From positions 7,812,001 through 7,876,000 of the forward strand of contig NC_014666.1 in assembly GCF_000166135.1 (NCBI RefSeq): 64,000 nucleotides of DNA, written 5' to 3'. This stretch comes from Pseudofrankia inefficax (lineage in GTDB: Bacteria > Actinomycetota > Actinomycetes > Frankiales > Frankiaceae). Position numbers and translations under genes: made by a program. Below are positions 15,803 through 24,029 of the stretch, piece by piece; the first letter of the stretch is position 1, and each line of letters starts with the position of its first letter. Below the pieces are notes generated by a model. It searched no databases. It saw only the letters and a program-made list of their open reading frames with translations, and had not been told where the DNA came from.

Positions 15803-18766
15803 ATGGGACCGCGGGGGGACGAGACTGCTGTGCCCGCTCCCGCACCGCCGCCCTCGTCGGCGCCCGAGCCCGTCCAGGACGCATCTTCCGAGACCGCCGT
15901 GACCGAGATCCCGCCGACGCAACCACCGTCGGCTCCGCCGGCCAAGCCGGCCCGGGCCAGGGCGACCCGCACGCGGGCCAACACGCGGGCCAAGTCGACG
16001 ACGAGCACCACCGAAGCCGCGGCCACGCAAGACGCCGCGACGCAGGCCGCGCCGGCACCGCCGGCGCCGCCGGCGCCGCCGGCCGCCCAGGACACCATGC
16101 CGGAACCGGTCGAGACCAGAAGCTCGTCGGTCGGCTCCACCGGCAGCGGGGATCTCGGTGAGTTCCTCCGTTTCCTGATCCCGGACGACCCCACGACGGG
16201 GCCGGTCCCGATCCCGCCGCCCGCGCCCGACACGGGGCCGATGCTGCTGCCGCCGATCGACGGGCCGTTCGCCACCGCCGCGGTGACCGCGCCGACCGCC
16301 ATACCCGGCGACGCGCCGACCCGCACGCGGGCCGCTGGCGCCGACACCACGACCAGGCGCTCTCCGGCCACGAGCGGCACGGCGACGGGCGAGACGGCCA
16401 CGGAGATGTCGGAAGCGCCCACCTCGGTAAGCGAGGGCGCCGCCGGGGACGACGACCCCGGCAGGGCCAGCCCGGGCGCCGAGAGCCCCGAAGAGGACGC
16501 GTCCCAGGAGGAACCGGACGCCTTCGCGGTCGTCGGGGTGCTGCCCGGTCCGGGTCGCCGCCGGTGGGCCTGGGCCCGATGGCTGCGGGTGCGGTGGGCG
16601 TGGCTGCTCCTCTGGCCGGTCGCCCTGATCTGGTCGCTGGTGCCGGGCCGGCGCCCGGCGCTGCGCTGGTCGCTGGCCCCGCACACCGAGCCGAAGCCGG
16701 AGGGGCCCCGACGGCTGCGCTGGTTCTTCGAGCGCGGCTGGCGACGGTCGCCCCGCTGGTCGCGCCCGCCGCGCGTGTCGGTCCTGCCGGGCTGGGCCAG
16801 GAACCGCGTCGACGTGACCTCGCCCGTGTACGCCGTCGCGTTCTCGCCGGACGCGCGACGGCTGGCGACGGCGAGCGGGAACGGTGCCATCCGCCTGTGG
16901 AACATCACCGACCCGACCACGCCCCGGCAGCGCTGGACGATCAGAACCCGGTTCGCCGCCGGGCCGGCGGTGGCGTTCTCCCCCGACGGGGCCTGGCTCG
17001 CCACCGGCTACGACACCGCGCACGCCGCGCTCTGGCGGATCGACCGGGCGGGCGCGCCGGTGCCCCGGGCGCTGCTCGACCACCCCGGCGGGCTGACCGG
17101 CCTGCACTTCTCGGCCGACGGGCGCCGGCTGGTCGGCACGTTCGCCGGCGAGTCCGCCCGGGTCTGGGACGTCACCGTCCCGAGCCGGCCCCGCGTCCTC
17201 GGGCGCGCCGGTGACCGGCGGGCGGCGCGCGGCGCGGCGACGTTCCCGGACGGCCGCTGGCTCGCGACGGTCGGCGAGCGGGTCGAGTTCTGGGATGTCT
17301 CCTCGGCGCCGGTCCGCCGTACGCACCTGACCGCCGGCGAGGGTCCGCTGTTCGGTGTCGCGGTCGCGCCGGACGGCCAGACGCTCGCGGTGGGGCGCAA
17401 CGACGGCGCCGTCGACCTCTGGCACACGGTCGACCCGTCGGCGCCGGCGCCACGGGCCTCGATCGACGCGCACTCCGGCTGGGTGACCATGGTCGAGTTC
17501 GGCTCGGACGGGCGGTGGCTGGCGACTGTCAGCGCCGATCAGGTCGCGCTGTGGGACCTGACCGACCCGACGGTCCCGGTCGGCCGGCTGCGGGCGCGGC
17601 TGCCGGTCACCGCGGTGGCCTTCTCCCCGGCCCGCGGGCTGCTCGCCGTCGCGAGCCTGGACGGATCCGTCAATCTGCTGCGCCCGACGGCGGCGATCGA
17701 GCTCTCGCCGGCGGAGCCGGATCTCGTGCCGATCAGGCTCGCCGACCCGGACGGTCTCGAGGACCTCCGCGACCCGGCGAACGCACCGGCGATCCCGCTC
17801 CCGGGCGAGCGGCCCAGTTCGAAGACCACGGCGCAGGGCGCGGCCTTCGGGGTGCTGTCCATCTGGCTCGGGCTCGCGCTCGCGCTCAGCCCGCATATGA
17901 CGCTTGTCCAGGCCCTCACGATCGTGATCCCGGCGGCGCTCGGCCTGCTCATGGTCGTCTTCTGGTGGCCGGCCGTCCTCGGGCCAGACCGTGGGGACAC
18001 CTCCGAAGACGACAGCCAACCCCCGACCACCGACCTGCCCGGGACGACGAGCCCCGGCCCGGTTTCCACGACCGGGCCGATTGCCGGTCCGCTTCCGATC
18101 AAGGGGCCAGCCACAGGCCCAATCCGGACGACCAGACCGCTTCCGCCCACCGGACCTCGTACCGGGCCACTCCCCCGGACCGGCCCGCGAACGGGCCCGC
18201 TCCCGAAGACCGGCCCCCGGACCGGCCCGATCCCCACCACGGGGCCGAGAACAGGCCCGATCCCCACGACCGGGCCCAAGACCGGACCGATCCCGACCAC
18301 AGGACCGAAGACCGGACCGATCCCCACGACCGGACCGAAGACCGGACCGATCCCCACCGCGGGGCCGAGAACAGGGCCGATCCCCACCGCAGGACCGAAG
18401 ACCGGACCGATCCCCACCGCGGGGCCGAGAACAGGGCCGATCCCCACCGCAGGACCGAAGACCGGGCCGATCCCCACCGCGGGGCCCAAGACCGGACCGA
18501 TCCCGACGACCGGACCTAGGGCTGGGTCAGCTCCGTACGCGGGGCCTCGCACCGTCCCGCTGCCTCAGACCGGGCCGCTCTCGACCGGACCGGGGACGAG
18601 GCCGCTCCCGACGGCCGCGCCGAGAACAGGCACGCGACCCGGCGGGCCCGGGCCGGGCGCGGATCGCGCCGACCGGGTCGCCGGCTCGGCCACCGAACCC
18701 GCCACGGGATCGACCGACGGGACGTCCGACGGGGCCACCGCGAGTGATGGCCCGGCGAGCCCCTGA
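15803..18766 (+). CDS. membrane-anchored WD40 protein with decapeptide-repeat tail
   Basis: A 987-residue protein of unknown function. Residues 1 to about 245 are Pro/Ala/Thr-rich and probably disordered. One hydrophobic segment (WLLLWPVALIWSLV) lies near residue 270 within very Arg/Trp-rich sequence. About seven WD40-like blades follow (VAFSPDARRLATASGNGAIRLW and similar), then two adjacent membrane helices (SIWLGLALALSP; ALTIVIPAALGLLMVVFWWPAVL), then a tail with twelve units of TGP(I/L)PT(T/A)GP(K/R) and a final Pro/Thr/Gly-rich end. The start ATG 15803 follows TTGGGGG. The propeller suggests a protein-binding platform at the membrane; topology is ambiguous because both sides of the first helix are basic. 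I do not recognise a named family for the whole chain. Confidence 0.75.
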   Translation: MGPRGDETAVPAPAPPPSSAPEPVQDASSETAVTEIPPTQPPSAPPAKPARARATRTRANTRAKSTTSTTEAAATQDAATQAAPAPPAPPAPPAAQDTMPEPVETRSSSVGSTGSGDLGEFLRFLIPDDPTTGPVPIPPPAPDTGPMLLPPIDGPFATAAVTAPTAIPGDAPTRTRAAGADTTTRRSPATSGTATGETATEMSEAPTSVSEGAAGDDDPGRASPGAESPEEDASQEEPDAFAVVGVLPGPGRRRWAWARWLRVRWAWLLLWPVALIWSLVPGRRPALRWSLAPHTEPKPEGPRRLRWFFERGWRRSPRWSRPPRVSVLPGWARNRVDVTSPVYAVAFSPDARRLATASGNGAIRLWNITDPTTPRQRWTIRTRFAAGPAVAFSPDGAWLATGYDTAHAALWRIDRAGAPVPRALLDHPGGLTGLHFSADGRRLVGTFAGESARVWDVTVPSRPRVLGRAGDRRAARGAATFPDGRWLATVGERVEFWDVSSAPVRRTHLTAGEGPLFGVAVAPDGQTLAVGRNDGAVDLWHTVDPSAPAPRASIDAHSGWVTMVEFGSDGRWLATVSADQVALWDLTDPTVPVGRLRARLPVTAVAFSPARGLLAVASLDGSVNLLRPTAAIELSPAEPDLVPIRLADPDGLEDLRDPANAPAIPLPGERPSSKTTAQGAAFGVLSIWLGLALALSPHMTLVQALTIVIPAALGLLMVVFWWPAVLGPDRGDTSEDDSQPPTTDLPGTTSPGPVSTTGPIAGPLPIKGPATGPIRTTRPLPPTGPRTGPLPRTGPRTGPLPKTGPRTGPIPTTGPRTGPIPTTGPKTGPIPTTGPKTGPIPTTGPKTGPIPTAGPRTGPIPTAGPKTGPIPTAGPRTGPIPTAGPKTGPIPTAGPKTGPIPTTGPRAGSAPYAGPRTVPLPQTGPLSTGPGTRPLPTAAPRTGTRPGGPGPGADRADRVAGSATEPATGSTDGTSDGATASDGPASP
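18161..18520 (+). repeat. 30-bp tandem repeat, 12 units, in frame
   Basis: Twelve contiguous 30-bp units, each encoding a decapeptide of the type TGPIPTTGPK. Units 4-6 and 7-11 are almost identical in DNA, while the first two differ (TGPLPRTGPR, TGPLPKTGPR). The multiple of three keeps the frame whatever the copy number, so length variation between strains is expected. Confidence 0.95.
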
Positions 18767-19020
18767 GGCGAACGCCTCGCGCCCCGGCCCCGCGCGTCCG
18801 ATCAACATCCCCCAAACTGGCTGGCCAGCACCCGACCTGCCACTACGCTCGAAGCGTTCGCCCGGATCCGGGTGGGTGCACGAGTTCGACGCGCGGCTTA
18901 CCGGGCACGCCAAGCGGCAGCCGGCCCCGGCCCCGTGAACGCACTGCGTTAAGTTAAAGGGATGAAGCGCCGCAAAGTCCCAGGAGCGGGCCGCCGGCCT
19001 TCGACCTACGGATACTCGGC

Positions 19021-19557
19021 GTGATGGGGGGGCAGCCTTTGTTCACCGTCCGACGGGATTCGAGCACGGCCACGCGAGGCGTGGCCGCTGAGGCACCACC
19101 GGTCCTCCAGATCGGGGACGTCGCCCGCCAGGTTGGGCTGTCGCTGCGCACCGTCCGGTTCTACGAGGAGGCCGGGCTGCTGACCCCGGTCGGGCGGACC
19201 CAGGGCGGCTTCCGGCTCTACGACGAGGATGCCCTCGACCGGCTGCTACTGATCAAGCGGATGAAGCCGCTCGGGTTCACTCTCGAGGAGATGCGGTCGC
19301 TGCTGGCCGTCCGCGATGAGCTGCGGCTGCCGGGCCTGACCGCCGAACGCCGCCACGAGCTGCGGGAGCGCCTGCGGACCTGGGCTGCGCTGGCCGAGCA
19401 GAAGCTCGCCGACCTGCGAGCCCGCGCCGGCATCGCGGCCGACTTCGTCGCCGGCCTGCATGACGACGCGACCCGTGATCCCAGCTCCCCCGCGATCGCG
19501 CCGATCCGGGATGACGACCCCGGCGACGGCCAGGAGGCGGTCACCGAACGGACCTGA
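19021..19557 (+). CDS. MerR-family transcriptional regulator
   Basis: A 178-residue MerR-type regulator. The winged helix starts near residue 30 (LQIGDVARQVGLSLRTVRFYEEAGLL), followed by the second wing (GFRLYDEDALDRLLLIKRMKPLGFTLEEM) and a long coiled-coil dimerisation helix (AERRHELRERLRTWAALAEQKLADLRARAG). No Cys cluster or effector domain is present, so the inducer is unknown. Start GTG 19021 or ATG 19024. A paralogue with the same architecture lies 120 bp downstream on the same strand. Both have the RMKPLGF/KMKPLGF signature, which suggests tandem duplication. Confidence 0.9.
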   Translation: MMGGQPLFTVRRDSSTATRGVAAEAPPVLQIGDVARQVGLSLRTVRFYEEAGLLTPVGRTQGGFRLYDEDALDRLLLIKRMKPLGFTLEEMRSLLAVRDELRLPGLTAERRHELRERLRTWAALAEQKLADLRARAGIAADFVAGLHDDATRDPSSPAIAPIRDDDPGDGQEAVTERT

Positions 19558-19676
19558 CCCGGTCCCCCGCGCCACCGACGCGGGCGCGCGAGCAGCCAGG
19601 CCGGCCGGCCTGGTCGCGGCCGGCCGCGACGTAACAGCACTCATCCGTCCGAGTCCCGCATCGAGTAAGGGTTCAG

Positions 19677-20120
19677 TTGTCCAACACCCAAAGCATCCCG
19701 TCCGCCCCCGGTGCTGGGGGCGAGGTCTACCAGATCGGTGACGTGGCGGACAAGGTCACCCTGTCGCTGCGCACCACCCGCTTCTATGCCGAGGCCGGGA
19801 TCCTCGCCGCCGTCGGCGAGGACGGGACGGGCACACCGCTGTACGACGACGAGGCGGTCGACCGGCTGCTGCTCATCAAGAAGATGAAGCCGCTCGGCTT
19901 CGCCCTCGAGGAAATGCGAGCACTCATCGACCTTCGCGACGAGGCGACCAGCGCTGATGCCGCCCCGGAACGGCGCGCCGAGCTCCTCGAGCGGCTGGAG
20001 ACCTGGATCGCCCTCGGCGAGGAGAAGCTGCGTTCCCTCGAGGAGCAGGTCCGCATCGCCGAGTCGTTCCTGGGCGTCCTGCACGACGACGCCCACCGCG
20101 CCCGCCGCGCCGCCGACTAG
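19677..20120 (+). CDS. MerR-family transcriptional regulator, tandem paralogue
   Basis: A 147-residue MerR regulator, with YQIGDVADKVTLSLRTTRFYAEAGIL as its DNA-binding helix pair, LLLIKKMKPLGFALEEMRALIDLRDE as the linker, and a coiled coil (ERRAELLERLETWIALGEEKLRSLEEQ). It is very similar to the preceding MerR gene over the DNA-binding region but has a shorter N-terminus. The start is taken as TTG 19677, since no ATG or GTG lies between the upstream stop and the first conserved residues; a weak purine-rich stretch (AAGGG) precedes it. A hairpin follows the stop immediately, so the two MerR genes probably form one transcript. Confidence 0.9.
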   Translation: MSNTQSIPSAPGAGGEVYQIGDVADKVTLSLRTTRFYAEAGILAAVGEDGTGTPLYDDEAVDRLLLIKKMKPLGFALEEMRALIDLRDEATSADAAPERRAELLERLETWIALGEEKLRSLEEQVRIAESFLGVLHDDAHRARRAAD

Positions 20121-20164
20121 GGTTGAGGGCCGGAAACGGCCCTTCGCGCCTCCGGCCCCCAACC
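20121..20164 (+). terminator. hairpin after the second MerR gene
   Basis: Arms GGTTGAGGGCCGG (20121-20133) and CCGGCCCCCAACC (20152-20164) pair with one mismatch, starting at the base after the stop codon. No T-tract follows, as is usual for hairpins of very GC-rich actinobacteria. Confidence 0.5.
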
Positions 20165-20386
20165 TCGGGCGCTGAGCGCCCTCCCAACGCCTGACTAGCT
20201 GGACGTGGATGACGTGGGGCTGGCCTCTTCGGTGGTTGGCACCCGTGGGCGCGTCCCAGCGAGCCTGTGGTTGCGTTTCGGCGAGGCCGTGGTCACGTCG
20301 TGGGGACCAGCTCCACCCTTGATGATCGCGCGAGAACGCCCAGCCGTCCCGGCCGCTCCCACGCCCGGCGACCGTGGTCGGCTCGA

Positions 20387-20473
20387 CGCCGGTTTCGATA
20401 CCAAGCTGGCGATCATCGACGGTCGGCGACGTACTCAGGTGCGATGATCGCCGGTCTGGTATCGAAACCGGCG
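20387..20473. repeat. large inverted repeat with 32-bp arms
   Basis: Arms 20387-20418 and 20442-20473 are inverted complements over 32 bases with three mismatches, around a 23-base centre. The outer part reads CGCCGGTTTCGATACCA and the inner part GGCGATCATCG, which resembles the end sequence of the family A palindromes. A degenerate relative seems to follow at about 20500-20580 (CATACCAGG...GGTATGG...CGGCGCC). It looks like a non-coding mobile repeat. Confidence 0.75.
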
Positions 20474-20689
20474 CCTCCCGCCCGATATGCGTCTTTTATC
20501 CATACCAGGTTCACGATCTTGCCTATGGCGCCGGCCGCACGAGGCCGAAGATCCGCGATTGGGTATGGAAATCGGCGCCACCGCTGCCTGCGCCGGCGGG
20601 GTTCTGCCTGCGGCAGATCTGCTGGGGGCAGAGGATCGGCCGGGGGGTGGGGTCGGCGGGGGAGGCTGGGTTTACCGGACCGGGCCTTT

Positions 20690-20706
20690 CTCGCGTCACT
20701 CGCGAG
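20690..20706. promoter_or_regulatory. palindrome upstream of clpP (possible operator)
   Basis: CTCGCG-TCACT-CGCGAG is a perfect 6-bp inverted repeat with a 5-bp spacer, ending 30 bp before the clpP ATG. ClgR operators have GTTCGC-type arms around a 5-bp spacer, and a ClgR-like gene lies 1.3 kb away. The match to the published motif is partial. Confidence 0.35.
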
Positions 20707-20736
20707 GCCCGCCGGGCGCAGCCGCCGGAGGGACAG

Positions 20737-21339
20737 ATGGCCGAGGGGTCGGACGAGTTCGGATTGGGCCAGCAGGTGTTCCAGCGCCTGCTGCGAGAGC
20801 GGATCATCTTCCTCGGTTCCGCCGTCGACGACGAGGTCGCGAACAGGGTCTGCGCGCAGTTGCTGCTGCTGGGCGCCGAGGACCCGCGCCGCGACATCTT
20901 CCTGTACATCAACTCGCCGGGCGGCGTCGTGACCGCCGGGATGGCGATCTACGACACCATGCAGTACCTGGACAACGACGTCGCGACCGTCGCGCTGGGG
21001 CTGTCCGCCTCGATGGGGCAGTTCCTGCTCTGCGCCGGCACCCCGGGCAAGCGGTACGCGCTGCCGCACGCCCGGATCATGATGCACCAGCCGTCCGGCG
21101 GCATCGGCGGAACCGCCTCCGACATCGCGATCCAGGTCGAGCAGACGCTGCACACCAAGCGGGTCATCCAGGAGCGCACGGCGTTCCACACCGGCCAGAC
21201 CGTCGAGCAGATCGACCGCGACTCGGACCGCGACCGCTGGTTCACCGCCGACGAGGCCAGGGACTACGGCCTCATCGACGAGGTCGTCGCCTCCGCCCGT
21301 GCCGTCCCGGCGGAGTCTCCCTTCGGCTACCGCACCTGA
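20737..21339 (+). CDS. clpP: ClpP-family serine protease subunit
   Basis: ClpP forms a tetradecameric protease barrel that works with a Clp ATPase. The 200-residue product has the family's core: FLYINSPGG oxyanion loop (about residues 55-63), catalytic Ser92 in GLSASMGQ, His117 in MMHQPSG, and the acidic residue in the RDSDRDRWFTADEARDYGLID segment. Position after the Ser reads SMGQ rather than the more common SMGA. Start ATG 20737 has GGAGGGACAG before it. No second clpP and no clpX follow, unlike the usual clpP1-clpP2-clpX operon, so this is a solo paralogue. A ClgR-like regulator, the known activator of clp genes in actinobacteria, is encoded nearby. Confidence 0.9.
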   Translation: MAEGSDEFGLGQQVFQRLLRERIIFLGSAVDDEVANRVCAQLLLLGAEDPRRDIFLYINSPGGVVTAGMAIYDTMQYLDNDVATVALGLSASMGQFLLCAGTPGKRYALPHARIMMHQPSGGIGGTASDIAIQVEQTLHTKRVIQERTAFHTGQTVEQIDRDSDRDRWFTADEARDYGLIDEVVASARAVPAESPFGYRT

Positions 21340-21354
21340 CCGGGCCAGGCGAAC

Positions 21355-21407
21355 AGTCCTACCTGGTGGTCACGAGGAGCCAGGATCCGCGACCACCAGG
21401 CAGGACT
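21355..21407 (+). terminator. strong hairpin after clpP
   Basis: Arms 21355-21371 and 21391-21407 (AGTCCTACCTGGTGGTC and GACCACCAGGCAGGACT) pair over 17 bases except two central ones, with a 19-base loop. It starts 16 bp past the clpP stop codon and separates clpP from the cupin gene. No T-tract is present. Confidence 0.6.
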
Positions 21408-21436
21408 CGACAGGTCACTCCCGGGGGTCGGCGAAG

Positions 21437-21808
21437 ATGAGACTTATGCCCACCTTCATCGAGAAGCCGACCATCATCGAAGCAGCCGGCAACCTCCCGA
21501 AGATCATCCGCGAGTACGTCGGGCAGGTGAACAGCGGGACGCCCGGCGTGAGCATCGCGCACATGACCGCTCCGGGCGGCTGGGAGGAGCCGGGGCAGCG
21601 CCCCGAGTTCGACGAGTACACCGTGGTGCTGCGCGGCGTCGTCACCGTCGAGCACGAGGGCGGGCGGGTGGAGGTCGGTGCCGGCCAGGCCATCCACACC
21701 GCGGCGGGCGAGTGGGTCCGCTACAGCACGCTGGGCGCGGACGGCGCCGACTACATCTCGGTCTGCCTACCCGCGTTCGCGCCCGACACCGCCCACCGGG
21801 ACGACTGA
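21437..21808 (+). CDS. small cupin-domain protein
   Basis: A single-domain cupin of about 123 residues. The motif-1 region reads EFDEYTVVLRGVVTVEHEGG and the motif-2 region GAGQAIHTAAGEWVRY. Classical cupins bind metal through His and Glu residues; here motif 1 has Glu and motif 2 a single His, so metal binding is uncertain. It resembles small cupins implicated in sugar or ligand binding rather than dioxygenases. ATG 21437 is used; ATG 21446 would start MPTFIEKP directly. It lies downstream of a hairpin after clpP, so it is probably transcribed separately. Confidence 0.8.
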   Translation: MRLMPTFIEKPTIIEAAGNLPKIIREYVGQVNSGTPGVSIAHMTAPGGWEEPGQRPEFDEYTVVLRGVVTVEHEGGRVEVGAGQAIHTAAGEWVRYSTLGADGADYISVCLPAFAPDTAHRDD

Positions 21809-22015
21809 GCCCGCCCGAACGACCAAACCCGCCAGGGACAACCAAGCCCGCCCGTGACAGCCGACCCAGCCGGGACGGCGGGGTCCGCGGAGACGACAGG
21901 CCCGCGGGGACGACCGGGCCGGCTCCTTCCCAAGGTTCCCGGACCGGGCTCGCCCAGCCGGCCTACGATCAGTGTCAAAACGGAGGCCCGCGGGCCCGAG
22001 CTGGGGAGGCGGCGG

Positions 22016-22741
22016 ATGGCCGAGTCGGGCGAGGCGCCTCCGCTGCTGCGCCGGTTGGTCGGGGACGCGCTGCGCGGCTACCGGACGGACCAGGGCCGGA
22101 CGCTGCGCGACGTCGCCGGCGCCGCCCGGGTGTCCGTGCCCTACCTGTCCGAGGTGGAGCGGGGCCGCAAGGAGGCGTCCTCCGAGGTGCTCGCGGCGGT
22201 GTGCAAGGGCCTCGACGTCCGGCTGAGCGACCTGCTCGAACAGGTCCGCCGCGAACTGCTCGCGATCGAGCCCCGGCCTGTCACTGCGCCGGAGCCGCGC
22301 CGGCCGGTCCAGGGCCCGAAGGCACCAGCCCACGCCGGCGCCGCGAGTGCCGCGACCGCCCAGGGGGCTTCGGCTGCCAGGCCGGCCGCCGCGACGGCGC
22401 CGCTGCGCCGGCTGGTCGTGATCGCGCCCGCCCGGTTGACGCCGGCCCAGCTGTCGCGACCGTCCGAGCCGGGGCCGACCTGCCAGCTCGGCGCGTCACC
22501 GCCGATGGCCGGGCCGCGTCACTCGCCACGGCCGGGTCGGCACCGTCGCCGGCCAGGCAGCGCCGCCAGCGGCCGGGGAGCGTACGCGCCGATCGTCCCC
22601 ACGACCTCGACGCGGCGCCCGCCCCGCGCCGGCGGACGGTCCACCGGGCCCGGAACGGGTCTGCGACGCCGCGCCAGTCAGGCCTGCCCCGCTGATGGTC
22701 TGCCTGTCCACGGCGTGACCGTGCCGCTCTGGCGGAGCTAG
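22016..22741 (+). CDS. ClgR-like XRE-family regulator
   Basis: A 241-residue protein. An HTH_3/XRE domain lies at about residues 8-75 ([63 protein letters not shown]). It closely follows the ClgR/PopR pattern of actinobacteria, in which the segment [15 protein letters not shown] is nearly invariant. ClgR activates clp protease genes and is itself Clp-degraded. ClgR proteins are about 100-140 residues; this one has an extra Ala/Pro/Arg-rich tail of about 150 residues that looks disordered. The start is ATG 22016 after GGGGAGG. A clpP gene lies 700 bp upstream. I leave the symbol blank because XRE paralogues of this subfamily are common. Confidence 0.75.
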   Translation: MAESGEAPPLLRRLVGDALRGYRTDQGRTLRDVAGAARVSVPYLSEVERGRKEASSEVLAAVCKGLDVRLSDLLEQVRRELLAIEPRPVTAPEPRRPVQGPKAPAHAGAASAATAQGASAARPAAATAPLRRLVVIAPARLTPAQLSRPSEPGPTCQLGASPPMAGPRHSPRPGRHRRRPGSAASGRGAYAPIVPTTSTRRPPRAGGRSTGPGTGLRRRASQACPADGLPVHGVTVPLWRS

Positions 22742-22786
22742 TCCGCCCCCGAGAGAGTCTGCCCTCACCGCGCTCAGAGCATGAGC

Positions 22787-22858
22787 GCGAGCTCGGCCCT
22801 CAAACGGTTGCACCCAGGCCCGATTCACGACCACGCGAGGGCGAAAACGGCGATCATT
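22787..22858. repeat. palindromic intergenic repeat, family A, degraded copy
   Basis: The right half (CACGACCACGCGAGGGCGAAAACGGCGATCATT) matches the family A consensus; the left half has decayed to fragments such as CTCGGCCCTCAAACGG. It lies upstream of the adenosine deaminase gene. Confidence 0.55.
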
Positions 22859-22984
22859 CCGCCCGGCCCGTGCCGTGACCTGGACTTTCCCGTACCGAAA
22901 CGTCAACGACGCTCCCGACGTCCTAGCGTGGGGCCGCCCGGCCGTCCAGGCGTGCGGCCCGTGGCTGGAGCGTGGAGGCGAGCG

Positions 22985-24019
22985 ATGGACTATCCCGAGT
23001 ACCTGCGCAAGGTGCCGAAGGTCGAGCTGCACTGCCACTTCGAGGGCACGGTCCGGGCGGCGACCTTCGCCGACCTGGCCCGCAAGCACGAGGTGGCGCT
23101 GCCGACGGACGAGGTGGCCCGGCTCTACGACTACGACACCATCTACGAGTTCCTGAAGATCTTCGGCATGGTGTCGTCGACGCTGATCGACCGGGCGGAC
23201 TTCGCCCGATGCGCCTACGAGTCCCTCGAGGACGGGGTGCGGCTGGGCAACCTGCGGTACCGGGAGATGTTCTTCAACCCCACGCTGCACACCCGCCGTG
23301 GCATCCCGATGGCGACCGTCATCGACGGCCTGGTGGACGGCATCCGGGCGGCCGAGACCGACTTCGGCGTGCGCTGCAAGCTGATCGCCGACGTCTACCG
23401 GCAGGACGCGCCGGAGCTGGCCAGGCAGATGGTCGAGGAGGTGCTGGCGAACCGGGTCGACGAGCTGATCGGCCTGGGGATGGACGGCGCCGAGGCGCCC
23501 GACCCCCCGGAGAAGTTCGTCGAGGCCTACCGGGCGGCCAAGGCCGGCGGCCTGCGGCTGACCAGCCACGCCTCCGAGGACGCCCCGCCGGTGAACATCA
23601 CCACCTGCCTGGACGTGCTCGGCTGCGAGCGGATCGACCACGGCTACCACATCCTGGCCGACACCGCCGTGCTGAACCGCTGCAAGGACGAGGGCATCTA
23701 CTTCACCTGCTGCCCGACGTCGACCGCCGTCGTCTACGGCTGGCCGGACCTGACCGCGCATCCGATCAAGGACATGGTCGCCGCCGGCCTGAACGTCATG
23801 CTCAACTCGGACGACCCGACGATGTTCCACACCGACCTCGGCCGTGAGTATGTCGAGCTGTGCACAGCCCTCGGCTACGACCAGTCGACCGTCCGCACCC
23901 TTGTCCTCAACGGCGTGGACGCCACCTGGCTCGACGACACCGACAAGGCGTCGCTGCGCACCGAGTTCACAGGCGAGCTGGACGCACTCGACGCCGCCCT
24001 CACCGGCACGGACCGGTAG
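22985..24019 (+). CDS. add: adenosine deaminase
   Basis: A 344-residue member of the adenosine/AMP deaminase family, converting adenosine to inosine (and deoxyadenosine to deoxyinosine) in purine salvage. Zinc ligands and catalytic residues are visible: HxH in LHCHFEG at the N-terminus, His in SHASED, the catalytic region RIDHGYHI, and the Asp pair in NSDDPTMF. The length matches bacterial Add (about 330-350). The start ATG 22985 is preceded by GGAGGCG. A close alternative is an adenine deaminase or aminodeoxyfutalosine deaminase of the same family, which share all these motifs; no menaquinone (futalosine) genes are near, so adenosine deaminase is preferred. It converges with glnD, with 10 bp between. 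Confidence 0.85.
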   Translation: MDYPEYLRKVPKVELHCHFEGTVRAATFADLARKHEVALPTDEVARLYDYDTIYEFLKIFGMVSSTLIDRADFARCAYESLEDGVRLGNLRYREMFFNPTLHTRRGIPMATVIDGLVDGIRAAETDFGVRCKLIADVYRQDAPELARQMVEEVLANRVDELIGLGMDGAEAPDPPEKFVEAYRAAKAGGLRLTSHASEDAPPVNITTCLDVLGCERIDHGYHILADTAVLNRCKDEGIYFTCCPTSTAVVYGWPDLTAHPIKDMVAAGLNVMLNSDDPTMFHTDLGREYVELCTALGYDQSTVRTLVLNGVDATWLDDTDKASLRTEFTGELDALDAALTGTDR

Positions 24020-24029
24020 CCGCGGCTGG

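Larger units (their letters stand above)
20121..20736. other. gene-free region upstream of clpP
   Basis: A 616-base stretch without a convincing gene. In order it holds the hairpin after MerR, the 32-bp-arm inverted repeat, a degenerate relative of it, and a short palindrome just before clpP. An open frame runs in phase into clpP from 20374, but it crosses the inverted repeat and lacks protein-like sequence. Confidence 0.6.

Noticed and set aside
18161-18520. 30-bp repeats considered as a CRISPR array
   Set aside because: Units abut each other with no spacers and encode a decapeptide in the reading frame of the WD40 protein.
20374-20736. N-terminal extension of clpP
   Set aside because: The extension crosses the large inverted repeat and a palindrome. 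ATG 20737 has a ribosome site and begins exactly where ClpP family members start.
22742-22984. Possible promoter or leader element before adenosine deaminase
   Set aside because: Apart from the degraded family A repeat nothing distinctive was found.
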